From positions 1,513,396 through 1,577,395 of the forward strand of contig NZ_KI535340.1 in the NCBI RefSeq assembly GCF_000160075.2: a stretch of DNA of 64,000 bases. The letters run 5' to 3'. The notes beneath the pieces were generated by a model. That model ran no database searches and was not told the DNA's origin. It was given only the letters and a program-made list of their open reading frames with translations. The DNA is from Abiotrophia defectiva ATCC 49176 (lineage in GTDB: Bacteria; Bacillota; Bacilli; Lactobacillales; Aerococcaceae). This document shows, in pieces, positions 1-9,400 of this stretch (positions are counted from its first letter, which is position 1; every line of letters begins with the position of its first letter). A program made the translations under genes and the position numbers.

Positions 1-7
1 AAAATTA

Positions 8-352
8 ATGAGTATCTTCAAGACACAATTAAAAAAGATGAAAACAAGAATTTTGGGCCACGAAGTAGAGCTCAAGGTTAACAACGCAGTCTATTTATAT
101 CTTCAATCGTTATTTGGTCTAACTCAAGGGTCATGGGGCGAAGAGTATGAAAAAGAAAATGTTATCGGCGGTGCTAAATTCGTGGTTGCGGTATTGGCAG
201 CCAATGGGTATGAAACCACCTTAGAAGAAGTGTTAGAAAACACAACCTTTATCGACATTCAAACTTTCTTAACCGACTACCAACTCATCATCTTGTCTGA
301 TGCTGAAGAGCAAGCAAAAGGTGACTCAAAAAAGGGAAAGGCGAAGAAGTAG
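8..352 (+). CDS. Phage tail assembly chaperone (gpG-like)
   Basis: A 114-residue protein directly upstream of the tape measure gene, the standard place for the siphovirus tail assembly chaperone that coats the tape measure protein while the tail tube polymerises. The C-terminus is short and lysine-rich. I do not recognise a named domain; the call rests on size, position and the overlapping -1 frame that begins inside it and carries a second conserved-looking segment. The slippery heptamer at 328-334 near its 3' end fits the G/G-T expression strategy of lambda-like tails. The gene lies at the left edge of the window, so major tail and head genes should lie just outside. Confidence 0.75.
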   Translation: MSIFKTQLKKMKTRILGHEVELKVNNAVYLYLQSLFGLTQGSWGEEYEKENVIGGAKFVVAVLAANGYETTLEEVLENTTFIDIQTFLTDYQLIILSDAEEQAKGDSKKGKAKK

Positions 353-540
353 ACTACGACCACCTCTACTTCCTTTGCAGAGAATGGTTTGGGATGACCA
401 AGGAAGAGTTTATGTTTGAACACGATCTCCATTCGGTGGCGTATTTGTTAGAGAAACATGCAAAGTTTAATGGTATGGGTTCTAGTGACAAGGAAGAAAA
501 GCTCACTGAAACATCCGCTAAGTCATTCTTTAGTATTTAA
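8..540 (+). CDS. Tail chaperone G-T fusion made by -1 frameshift
   Basis: A ribosome reading gpG that slips back one base at 328-334 enters an open frame running to the TAA at 538-540. The added segment starts with Gly (codon 334-336) and contains the stretches DYDHLYFLCREWFGMTKEEF and HSVAYLLEKHAKFNG. In frame, this segment has no good start codon of its own near its beginning, because the frame is closed by TGA at 322-324, so translation by frameshift is the natural reading. In lambda and many Gram-positive siphophages the T part recruits the tape measure to the tail shaft. The existence of the frame is seen directly; the frameshift is inferred. Confidence 0.75.
328..334 (+). promoter_or_regulatory. 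Programmed -1 frameshift slippery heptamer
   Basis: In the gpG frame the bases read A AAA AAG, the canonical X XXY YYZ heptamer also used in E. coli dnaX. It sits 15 nt before the gpG stop codon and inside the only stretch where both frames are open (325-352). Confidence 0.8.
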
Positions 541-554
541 GAAAGGGGGACACT

Positions 555-3500
555 ATGGCACTAAGAAAAGCAGGGTTATCCCTGACGCTCGAAGGTAAGG
601 CGGAGTACCTATCCGGCTTACAGAGCATTGACAACCAACTGCGTATTAGCCAAGCTCAACATAAGGCGATGGCAGCAGCATTAGGTAACAATGCCGGCAT
701 CACTGCTACTTACAAAGCTAACATGCTAGGTCTATCTAGCAGTTATCAGTTAGCTAGTCAGAAAGTAGATGCTTTAGCCAATCGTCAGAAATTACTTCCT
801 GCTATCCAAGGTCAATTAGAATCGTCTATCCGTAAGACAGCTAGTGCCTTGGACGAAAGCCAACGCAAGCAGGACACGCTAAAAATGGCCTACGCTCAAA
901 CTAAGACTGCTTCAGACCAACTCAAACAATCACAGTCACAACTCACTGCTGAGTACAAGACTTCCTTGTCTGATACTAAGTCATTAAAGACAGCCTTAGA
1001 CGAAGCGAGACAGGCCCACAAGCGTAACTCTGATGAGGTCAAGTCCGCTAAAACTGCCTATGAGCAGTCTAAGCAGAAGACCGCAGAATTAAAAGCCAAG
1101 TTGGTTGAACTTAAAACCGCAACAGGTGAAGCCAGTGCTAGGACTCAACAAGCAAAGGCTGCTTATGATGCGTCAAAGAGCGCAACCAAGGGTTACAAAC
1201 AGTCATTAAACGAACTGACGAAAGAACTTGAATCAGTTAAGAAAGAAGCAGGTGATTTACCACTTAAACTTGCACAGGCTCAAGAGTCAATGAATAAGTT
1301 GCGTAACGAACAGCAACAACTTCATAAGGCCTGGAGAGATAAAGGTGGGTGGTTAGCTGACCCGGCGCAACAACTTCAAGGTTTCGGTAGTAAGTTGATC
1401 CAAAATGGCGAGCGAATGAACGCTCTGGGTAACACGATGACATCTAGGGTTACTGCTCCTATCCTAGCAGGGTTTGGGGCGGCCACTAAAGCAGCTGCCG
1501 ACTTCCATTCTCAAGTTGGTGCTTTTGGTCCGTTGTTATCAGGTGGTAAGCCAATCACCAATGAAATTCGTCAAGAGATGAATCAGTTAGGTTCAGCAAG
1601 CCGACGCATGGCCATTGATTATGGTGCAAGCACCTCAGAGATTAACCAAGGTATGGCCGAACTTATCCGTACCGGTTACTCGTCTCAACAAGTGCTAGGT
1701 ATGTTGCCTAACATCTTAAACGCGTCGATTGCATCGGGTGACAAGTTCGCCGATGTCATGAGCGTATCGTCTCAAGTCTTAAGTCAGTTTAACCTTAGAG
1801 GTAAGACTTACGAAGAGACACTTAGAAACTCAACACGAGTCACTGACTCACTGACCTACATAGCAAACGCCACCTCTGCAGGTTTTGCTGACCTTGGGGA
1901 AGGTATGTCTTATGTCGGTCCGGTTGCCCACTCACTTAATATGAGCGTGGAAGAAACCGCGTCTATCTTAGGTATCTTGAGTGATAATGGTATTCAAGCA
2001 TCTAAAGGTGGTACTGCCTTGCGTGGTGCCTTATCACGACTCTTGAAACCATCCAAGCAAAACCGAAAGGCCTTTGCAGCCATGGGGGTTGCAGTAGAGG
2101 ACTTCAAGAAAGGGACTATCAAACTCCCTGATATCATCGACACCATCAAGAAGAACACCGCAGGGTGGACAGATGAACAACGTGCGGCAGCCTTAGCTAT
2201 GGCCTTTGGTACTGAAGCGCAGACTGCTATGAACGCATTGGTTATGCAGGGTGGTGATGCCTTGCGTAACATGACTAAAGAAGCTGAAGGGGCCAAAGGG
2301 GCTACTGAAGCTATCGCTCAATCGATGAAAGAACTGCCTGAGTTTAAGTTCAAACAAGCAACTGCTCAACTGAAAGACTTAGGTATTGAAATTGGTAGTA
2401 AGTTACTACCGCATGTTTTGAAAATTGTAGAGGGTGTCCGAGCTTGGATAATGGCCTTTGAGTCATTAAGCCCTGCCACACAGAACGCTATTATTAAGGC
2501 CGGTCTGTTCTTAGCCGCCTTGGGTCCAGTGTTAAAAATCTTAGGTAATTTAACCAAGGTAACGGGTCTAGCGTTTACAGGTGTAGGTAAATTGTTCCAA
2601 GCATTAGGTAAGTTCACTACTCCTTCTGGTATCCAAGGAGCTAAAAATGCACTAGAAGGTGTCGAAGGCGCAGCAACTAGAGCAGGTGCAAGCGCAAGCT
2701 TGTTCAGCAGTCCTTGGTCAATAGCAGGTGGTGTGGCAATTGCGGGTGTTGCAGGTTTCGTAGCTTACTTAGCTAATGAAGCAGTGGCTCCTATTGCAGC
2801 ACACCAACAAGCTGTGGCGTTGACTAAAGGTAAGTATCAAGAGTGGTTCACTGCAGTTACATCAGGTAAGGGACTTCTAGACAGCTTAAGCAAGGCAGCG
2901 AAAGAGCACGCTGACAATTCTACTAAAGCCTATGAAGAAAATATGAAAGAAGTTATAGCCACTAACCGTCACATCCAAGAGCTTGGTAATAAGCTTTTCA
3001 GTAATAAGAATTGGTGGGAAAACCTCACATATGATCCAAAGAAACTGATTGATATTAACGGTAACTCGACAGTTCTTCGCTTCGATGACTTGCGTGCCAA
3101 AATGAAAGAGTTTGGCGTAGTCGCTGAGGAAGAGGTTCAACGAGTCAAGAATGCCATGCTTGAGTACAATACTTGGCTTGGCGATTCGTTGGGTCAAACA
3201 ATCTCAGCATTCAATAAACATAGAATTATTGATGAAACATGGGCCAATGCCCAAATGACCGCAATCGGTAACGTAACTAAATCAGTTGTCGAAAACTTAA
3301 ACAAACAACAACAAGCTGATGTTGAGCTCCTCAATCAAAAAAGGCAACACTTTAACTGGGATGATGAAAGGTACAATCAAGAAGTAGCTAAAGTTCAATC
3401 GGCTTACGATCAGAAACGACAAGTTATTACCGACGCTGAAGCAAGCATTCAAACTATCCTTCGCAACGCAGCCAAGGAAGGGCGAGAACTGACGGACGCA

Positions 3501-5207
3501 GAAGTACTGTCAATGATTAAGTCGTATCAAAAACTCGCTGAAGGTGCAGGTCAGTCGTTATCCTCTGTTGAAGGTTTGATGAAGACCTTTGGTAACAACT
3601 TAAGCATCCTTGTTACTAGTACTGGTTTAGACTTCTTACGCCAACAAGGCATTATCGATGAAGCAACAGCTAAGACGATTGCTAACCTTGGTAGCACAGA
3701 AGAAAAAGTCAAAATGCTCAAAGAAGCTTTAGAAAAAGTCAATGAGGTTGAACCAGAAGTTAAGGTTAACGTTGATACTTCCGAAGCGGCCGCCGCCCTA
3801 GACTTCGCCAAAGCATGGAACGAGTTCACACCAGAAGAAAAACTACTAGCGTTGCGAGAACGCGGTGCTGATGTCGCTCAGAAGATGCTTGAAGAAATGG
3901 GCAAGTGGGACTCGTTAACACCTGAAGAAAAAGAACTGGTGACTAACATCAAGAGTCCTGAAGACTTCGAGAACGTGATGCACCAATTAGTAGACTGGAA
4001 TACCCTCCCAATGGAGACAAAGATTCTCAACTTGGAATCCCAGGTGGCGAACCAACAACTACTTGAAGCAATTCGAGGAGCTGACCTTTGGAACAACCAA
4101 GAATTTTTCGCTAAGTTCATCAAGATTGACACCAACAGTCCGGATGCGCAAACGCAAATTCAAGCGTTAGTTAATGAGTATCTCCAAACTCAAGGCTTGC
4201 CACCGGTCAACCTTCAAACCGACTCCAATGCTGAGGAGACTAGCGAAGAGTTAGATAACTTAGACGATACAGTCGGTAAGGTAAACGGCAAGAAAGCCAC
4301 GATCACTGCTGAAGCACACACAGAGCCAGCTAAGACTAATCTCTTAGACCTCAACTTAGCTACCGCAGGGATGATGACTTACAACGGACGCAAAGCCACG
4401 ATATCAGCAGAGACTCCTGGGGTGCCTGAAGCAACTCAGAACACCAATGCTTATAACTTGGCGGCGGCCGGGGTTGAGAGCAAATCTTCAACCATTACCA
4501 CCGACATTTTCTCTATGGTGGCCAACACCTTGGCAATCTTAGGGTATAACATTGCGACCGGAGCGATGAAGAACACGAGTTCCACTGCTAACTCAAGTAC
4601 TCCTGGGATGCTAGGAAATACAACCTCTATCTTGGGGTATAACTTAGCAAGTGGTGCGATGCGTAGTACGTCATCTACTGCATCAACTTACACGCCTGGC
4701 ATCTTCGGTAACATCGCTGCGGTATGGTCGTGGATAGGGGCCTTAAACAGCACCTATTCTAAGTCTTCGACTTTAACCACTTACGTGGATAAGGTTTACC
4801 GGACTTTCGGGGCCCATGCCAAGGGTGGACACATTGGCTTACACGCTACTGGCGGTCATATCCCTATGTTCGCAGGCGGTGCGGGTAACGTACCAGTTGG
4901 CTACACAGGTATTGTGGGTGAAGCAGGTCCAGAGATTTTCCAAGTAACCAAACGCGGTGTGACTATCACGCCATTGAGTACTGGTGAGAAGATGAGAGGT
5001 ATTGAAGATGTCGTGCGTCAAGCCACTGGCAACGCTGGCAAAGGAGCTGGTCAGTCAATCACTATCAACATCACTATTGACCAACCAACAGTAAGACAAG
5101 AGTCTGACTTAGAGCGACTCAGTGATATGGTCCAAGGGGCTATCACTAAGGCACTTAAGCGAGACAAACTAATGATGAAGGGAGTGGCGGTGGGCCATGC
5201 TACATGA
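555..5207 (+). CDS. Phage tail tape measure protein
   Basis: A 1550-residue protein that would set tail length and occupy the tail tube lumen. Residues about 80-260 are a long Lys/Glu/Gln/Ala-rich coiled coil. About 300-600 resembles the conserved TP901-type tape measure core. Hydrophobic stretches follow near 640-665 and 721-743, and a Gly/His-rich tail near 1420-1450 includes VGEAGPEIF, a motif common at the end of these proteins. Residues about 1260-1400 contain loosely repeated units built around ATAGMMTYNGRKATISAE and ILGYNLASGAM. The start has an AGGGGG ribosome site six bases upstream. Length predicts a tail of roughly 230 nm by the usual 1.5 angstrom per residue rule. The gene overlaps the next by 11 bases. 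Confidence 0.92.
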   Translation: MALRKAGLSLTLEGKAEYLSGLQSIDNQLRISQAQHKAMAAALGNNAGITATYKANMLGLSSSYQLASQKVDALANRQKLLPAIQGQLESSIRKTASALDESQRKQDTLKMAYAQTKTASDQLKQSQSQLTAEYKTSLSDTKSLKTALDEARQAHKRNSDEVKSAKTAYEQSKQKTAELKAKLVELKTATGEASARTQQAKAAYDASKSATKGYKQSLNELTKELESVKKEAGDLPLKLAQAQESMNKLRNEQQQLHKAWRDKGGWLADPAQQLQGFGSKLIQNGERMNALGNTMTSRVTAPILAGFGAATKAAADFHSQVGAFGPLLSGGKPITNEIRQEMNQLGSASRRMAIDYGASTSEINQGMAELIRTGYSSQQVLGMLPNILNASIASGDKFADVMSVSSQVLSQFNLRGKTYEETLRNSTRVTDSLTYIANATSAGFADLGEGMSYVGPVAHSLNMSVEETASILGILSDNGIQASKGGTALRGALSRLLKPSKQNRKAFAAMGVAVEDFKKGTIKLPDIIDTIKKNTAGWTDEQRAAALAMAFGTEAQTAMNALVMQGGDALRNMTKEAEGAKGATEAIAQSMKELPEFKFKQATAQLKDLGIEIGSKLLPHVLKIVEGVRAWIMAFESLSPATQNAIIKAGLFLAALGPVLKILGNLTKVTGLAFTGVGKLFQALGKFTTPSGIQGAKNALEGVEGAATRAGASASLFSSPWSIAGGVAIAGVAGFVAYLANEAVAPIAAHQQAVALTKGKYQEWFTAVTSGKGLLDSLSKAAKEHADNSTKAYEENMKEVIATNRHIQELGNKLFSNKNWWENLTYDPKKLIDINGNSTVLRFDDLRAKMKEFGVVAEEEVQRVKNAMLEYNTWLGDSLGQTISAFNKHRIIDETWANAQMTAIGNVTKSVVENLNKQQQADVELLNQKRQHFNWDDERYNQEVAKVQSAYDQKRQVITDAEASIQTILRNAAKEGRELTDAEVLSMIKSYQKLAEGAGQSLSSVEGLMKTFGNNLSILVTSTGLDFLRQQGIIDEATAKTIANLGSTEEKVKMLKEALEKVNEVEPEVKVNVDTSEAAAALDFAKAWNEFTPEEKLLALRERGADVAQKMLEEMGKWDSLTPEEKELVTNIKSPEDFENVMHQLVDWNTLPMETKILNLESQVANQQLLEAIRGADLWNNQEFFAKFIKIDTNSPDAQTQIQALVNEYLQTQGLPPVNLQTDSNAEETSEELDNLDDTVGKVNGKKATITAEAHTEPAKTNLLDLNLATAGMMTYNGRKATISAETPGVPEATQNTNAYNLAAAGVESKSSTITTDIFSMVANTLAILGYNIATGAMKNTSSTANSSTPGMLGNTTSILGYNLASGAMRSTSSTASTYTPGIFGNIAAVWSWIGALNSTYSKSSTLTTYVDKVYRTFGAHAKGGHIGLHATGGHIPMFAGGAGNVPVGYTGIVGEAGPEIFQVTKRGVTITPLSTGEKMRGIEDVVRQATGNAGKGAGQSITINITIDQPTVRQESDLERLSDMVQGAITKALKRDKLMMKGVAVGHAT

Positions 5208-5916
5208 TAATGCGCTAATTATTAACGGTAAGTCGACCGCTGACTTACCTTTTTTAGTGGCCGTTGAAGAAAATGATGCGGTCAGATACGCCAAGCGAAA
5301 GGATAAGGTCTTTGAGGAAGAGCGGGTAACCGGCTACCTTAAACAATCTATCGAAGCTTATGAGGGTATCAAGAAGTCCTACAAGCTATGGTGTAAGACT
5401 GACAGCAAGAAAGAGTTGCGTAAACTCAAGGCTATGTTATCCGAGGAAGGGTGGTTCACACCTTCTGATGAGCCTGACTTACGTTACTACTACATCAGCT
5501 TAGACACTGAATGGGAAGTGTTAGATGAGGTCATGGGCTATCCTGTGACGCTTGTATTCTACTGCCAACCATTCGGCATGGAGACACCTCAAGTGCAGAC
5601 AATGACCAACGGTCAGAAGTTAACCAACTACACCAATGCTCCAATGTTCCCACTGATTAAGGTAACTGGTAAAACAACTAGTGAGACCTTTGTTCAGATT
5701 GGCGAACAGAAGATGTATCTGAAAGAGTTGCAAGAGGGCCAACCGGTCTTTATTGAATGTACACCAGGTAAGCAAGATGCTTACACCAACGGAAAACAGT
5801 TACTCAATGAACGTGTCAGAGGTAATTTCTTCATCGTTCATCCTGGTGATCATATCGTTAACTTCGGAGAAGGCATCACCAACTTAGAAATTACTTGTCG
5901 ATGGGGGTGGCGTTAG
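5197..5916 (+). CDS. Distal tail protein (Dit-like, Sipho_tail family)
   Basis: A 239-residue protein following the tape measure gene and overlapping it. It would form the hexameric hub linking tail tube to tail tip. Length and position match Dit proteins of Gram-positive siphophages, and the N-terminal half (ENDAVRYAKRKDKVFEEERV) has the pattern of that family. The C-terminal half is beta-rich. The stop TAG shares its last base with the GTG start of the next gene, indicating translational coupling. Confidence 0.85.
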   Translation: MLHDNALIINGKSTADLPFLVAVEENDAVRYAKRKDKVFEEERVTGYLKQSIEAYEGIKKSYKLWCKTDSKKELRKLKAMLSEEGWFTPSDEPDLRYYYISLDTEWEVLDEVMGYPVTLVFYCQPFGMETPQVQTMTNGQKLTNYTNAPMFPLIKVTGKTTSETFVQIGEQKMYLKELQEGQPVFIECTPGKQDAYTNGKQLLNERVRGNFFIVHPGDHIVNFGEGITNLEITCRWGWR

Positions 5917-8057
5917 TGATTAGCTTATACCCACCAACGCAGACAGAGTTTAACTACCATGGAGACATCATCAATGCAGCCTATGACTGCCACGTTAAAC
6001 GAGACGATACATTCTATGTAACTTTCAAAGTGTTGATTGATGACACAGAAGAATACAAGAAACTCAAGCGTGAGATGATTGTAAGAACCTACACTCCAGA
6101 CGGTCTTGATGCTTTCCGTATCTGGGATATTGAGAAGCACAATGACTACATCCAAGTCGAAGCTATGCACGTCATCTACGACATGCTGACCTATGAGATT
6201 GACAAAATCAATATCAACAATGGGACCATGCTAGATGCGCTGACTTCTTTCAAGAGCCAGTTAAGACCTGGACATCCTTTTACTTTCCACACAGCCATTG
6301 ACAAGAGACGGACCTTTAATACCGACAAGGAACACAAAGGTAAGTTTCCTGCTATGGAAGTATTCATGGGTGGTAAACACTCTATCGTCGGTACGTGGGA
6401 AGCTGAACTGTTGCTTAACGGTTATGATATCCGACTCGTAGAAGCACTGGGCCACCACACCCAGGCTTTGTTATACGAGCATAAGAATATCAGTAGCTTC
6501 GAGGATAAGACTTCTAACAAAACGCTTGTCACACGTATTCATGCACGAAGTGAGTTTCATCATCATGATACGGAAGAAGAAAAGGAAGCTAAGCAAAAGA
6601 AAAAAGAAGAGGATGCCAAAGAAAAGGCCCGGCTCAAGAAAGAAAAACACGATCGTGAGCAGGCTTATTATAAGAGTCTGAACAAGTATCAAAAAAGAGT
6701 CTATCGTGAAGCGCAGAAGCGCCAACGAGAGAAAGAGAAACTTGAAGCCGAGAAGAAGAAGGAAGAAGACAAGAAACGTAAGAAAGAGGAGAAAGAGGAA
6801 GCCAAGAAACCTACTATCATCGAGGTGACGGTTGACAGTCCATTGATTGACCAATACAGCATGGTATATGAAAAGTCTTACGAGAACAATGAGATTGAAG
6901 ACCCTGACGAGTTGATACGTTGGGCTATGGCTAAATTCACTCACGAGAAAGTCGACTTACCTTCGCGCAGCATCAAGGTTGAGACCAACATTATTGACGG
7001 TACACCTATTGCTTACGGTGACACTGTCATGCTGAGATACCTCACGCATGATGTTGAAGAAGAGATTAGATGTATCGCTTATGACTATGACGGTATCAAC
7101 CGAAACTACCGTAGCATTGAAATGGGCTCTACCGTACCTACTGTGGCCGAGACCTTATCTCAGACAGTGTCTGACAAGGTTGAGGTCAAAGAAGCGGTAG
7201 AACGGCAAGTAGCATCTATTATGGCGGCCAACGGTAGCAATCGTGTCTACTTCGGGCCGGAGCAACCGGACAGACCACGAGAAGGGGATATAAGATTCTA
7301 CTATCCTCAAGACCACCCGGAAGATATCACGACTCAAGTGTTTGAGGACGGGGCGTGGGTCGACAAGATTAATATGTACACTGCCGAACGTATTCAGGAA
7401 GCCATCGACGATATGGAAGCAAGGGCCGATGAAATCACAGAGAACCTTGACGGTATCGACGGTACTAAGATTGAAGACATGGCCAAGAAGATTCAAGCAC
7501 TTGATGATCAGGCGAAACTTTCAGTCGGTATCATCGGTAACGATAAAGAGCAAATCTTCTCTGCTAACCGCATCCCAGTTGAGTTTGACACCGAGCATGG
7601 TGTCACTATCACAGTGGAAGACGGCAAGATAAGCTTCAAGCACAACGGTTCGGGTTTTACTCCTGGTCAGCCTTATACGCTAGCAGGTATTAACCGGTTT
7701 GTAGAGCGTCCTTTTAGTCTGCTTACGGTAACTGGTAGCTTACCAATGACGGTAACTGCCAAGCCTAATAACGTTAAATACCCTACTCGTGGTGGGCAAG
7801 GTAATAGCGTAGAAATACCAAAGGCCTACCATGACACCTATGTCGTGACAGCAATCACTCAAGGCAAGGTGCCAAGGGTGTATCAAGCTCATGTCGACAA
7901 ACCAACTACTGTAAAAGTTAGCCAAGATGATGCGAGTGCACATGAGCTCGTTGAGGTTGACGGAACAGTAAACAAAATTACCCACACAGGTAGAGACGCA
8001 TACGCTCTGTGTTTGCTACCTCATGTGGAAACAACTATAAGATTGGGGGACTGGTGA
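5916..8057 (+). CDS. Tail-associated protein (Tal, prophage endopeptidase tail family)
   Basis: A 713-residue tail-tip protein. The start is taken as GTG at 5916: it overlaps the Dit stop and has GGGGGTGG just upstream, and the protein then begins MISLYPPTQ, like other Tal proteins. TTG 5895, ATG 5901 and GTG 5907 are in-frame alternatives. The N-terminal 200 residues look like the gp27-like hub domain that trimerises under Dit. Residues about 211-298 are an extremely charged Lys/Glu/Arg helix. The C-terminal part includes YFGPEQPDRPREGDIRFYYP, a short tail-protein motif. I do not see a clear peptidase catalytic motif, so enzymatic activity is unproven. Confidence 0.82.
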   Translation: MISLYPPTQTEFNYHGDIINAAYDCHVKRDDTFYVTFKVLIDDTEEYKKLKREMIVRTYTPDGLDAFRIWDIEKHNDYIQVEAMHVIYDMLTYEIDKININNGTMLDALTSFKSQLRPGHPFTFHTAIDKRRTFNTDKEHKGKFPAMEVFMGGKHSIVGTWEAELLLNGYDIRLVEALGHHTQALLYEHKNISSFEDKTSNKTLVTRIHARSEFHHHDTEEEKEAKQKKKEEDAKEKARLKKEKHDREQAYYKSLNKYQKRVYREAQKRQREKEKLEAEKKKEEDKKRKKEEKEEAKKPTIIEVTVDSPLIDQYSMVYEKSYENNEIEDPDELIRWAMAKFTHEKVDLPSRSIKVETNIIDGTPIAYGDTVMLRYLTHDVEEEIRCIAYDYDGINRNYRSIEMGSTVPTVAETLSQTVSDKVEVKEAVERQVASIMAANGSNRVYFGPEQPDRPREGDIRFYYPQDHPEDITTQVFEDGAWVDKINMYTAERIQEAIDDMEARADEITENLDGIDGTKIEDMAKKIQALDDQAKLSVGIIGNDKEQIFSANRIPVEFDTEHGVTITVEDGKISFKHNGSGFTPGQPYTLAGINRFVERPFSLLTVTGSLPMTVTAKPNNVKYPTRGGQGNSVEIPKAYHDTYVVTAITQGKVPRVYQAHVDKPTTVKVSQDDASAHELVEVDGTVNKITHTGRDAYALCLLPHVETTIRLGDW

Positions 8058-8058
8058 T

Positions 8059-9384
8059 ATGGCATTTAGCCAATTACAACTAACCAACGCAGGGACCAGG
8101 GAGCTTGCCAAGGGTGGCGCACTGGTCTTGACTAAAATAGCCCTGGGAGACGGTCAAATGGGTGATGTGGCCACAGCTAGTGGTCTCGCTCGAAAAGTCT
8201 GTGAAGTAACGCCTACGGTAACATCAGACAACGAGTACCAGGTAATTGAGGGTGTGTTCGACAACATTGCGCTCGACATCACTGCAGAGAAGAACATCCA
8301 AGAAGTTGGGGTCTTTGGCAAGGTAGGGGAAGGGGCCGATGTGCTCCTTTACTATGCCAAAGGTAATGCCTTTGTGTTCCCACCAAAGACGCAACAACAG
8401 ATGACGGTTAAGATACCGTTTAGGGTTAAGATTGTGGGCAATCGAGAAGTGACCGTAAGTCTTAACACTCAGATGAGTGGCATGGCAACTGCTGATTCGG
8501 TGAATCGGGTGAGTGAAACTTTAGGTAAGTTGAAGAGTGGCACAACCATTGAGCAGGCGCTAGACCTACCCGGCCTAAAGGTCTTGCTTGGGTCTACTGG
8601 TAAACAACGAGCACCACAAGACCTAGACACACTAGGAACGCCGGGGATTTACTGGTACGAGCAGAGCCACAACGCAAGCAGTAAAGGCATTGCTTCCGGT
8701 TATGGCTTTATCCTTGTGTTTAGCAATATGGTAGGCAGTCCGGGTCAAGCCGGCAACTTTACTTGGCAAGTGTTTTATGGAACTAACGGCCGCATTTGGG
8801 TGAGAACACGCGTAAATAATGGTGCTTGGAGCGTTCAACCGGTAGCGAGCGGTGAATACCTAACTAACACACTAAAACGCCTTGGGCTTGATGAATGGGG
8901 CCTGGGCTTCAATATCGCCACTTGTCCTAGTGGAACTAACTTTGGCACCTTCCTAGCATCAAACACGGTGCCTATTGGCTTTAATATCGTCAAGGACAAC
9001 AACGCGCCAATGAAGGAAGTATTTGTATGGAAGTCTTCCAATACATACGCTTATTGCTTTTCGCCACGCCACAACGGCGGTTTCTTAGTAAACTCATTGC
9101 AGAACGGGCGCTTTGGAGAATGGCGAGACTTAGGCCAAGGGCTTACGGTACAAGTAAGTTCTAATCAGGACTTTGGCGACTACTTGCGAAGCAATGCGGT
9201 TCCTATCGGTATTTCCGCGCAAAAGGACAGCAGAACCGGTGCTTTCGGTACGGTCACTAAGATAGATAACAACAACATCTACTTCACCGGGGCCATGAGA
9301 GAGCAAGGTAAGACTTACCAGGTAGCTTATGCTATTGTCGACGGTGTGGTGCCTAGTGCCTTTACTAAATGGGCCCTCACGTAA
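8059..9384 (+). CDS. Tail fibre / receptor-binding protein with knob modules
   Basis: A 441-residue protein starting one base after the Tal stop. Residues 1-150 resemble the N-terminal domain of tail-collar fibre proteins, with the pattern TNAGTRELAKGGALVLTKIA and IQEVGVFGKV. The C-terminal part is built of knob-like modules: LDTLGTPGIYWYEQ starts one of pyocin-knob type, and two later modules share a clear internal repeat (NFGTFLASNTVPIGF at 8938 and DFGDYLRSNAVPIGI at 9169). This layout fits host-surface recognition. Which ligand is bound cannot be read from sequence. Confidence 0.78.
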   Translation: MAFSQLQLTNAGTRELAKGGALVLTKIALGDGQMGDVATASGLARKVCEVTPTVTSDNEYQVIEGVFDNIALDITAEKNIQEVGVFGKVGEGADVLLYYAKGNAFVFPPKTQQQMTVKIPFRVKIVGNREVTVSLNTQMSGMATADSVNRVSETLGKLKSGTTIEQALDLPGLKVLLGSTGKQRAPQDLDTLGTPGIYWYEQSHNASSKGIASGYGFILVFSNMVGSPGQAGNFTWQVFYGTNGRIWVRTRVNNGAWSVQPVASGEYLTNTLKRLGLDEWGLGFNIATCPSGTNFGTFLASNTVPIGFNIVKDNNAPMKEVFVWKSSNTYAYCFSPRHNGGFLVNSLQNGRFGEWRDLGQGLTVQVSSNQDFGDYLRSNAVPIGISAQKDSRTGAFGTVTKIDNNNIYFTGAMREQGKTYQVAYAIVDGVVPSAFTKWALT

Positions 9385-9400
9385 GGTCGGGTGATGGAAC

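Noticed and set aside
7342..7632. Alternate-frame open reading frame inside the tail-associated gene
   Set aside because: No ribosome site and composition follows the real gene; same applies to the many antisense frames in the window.
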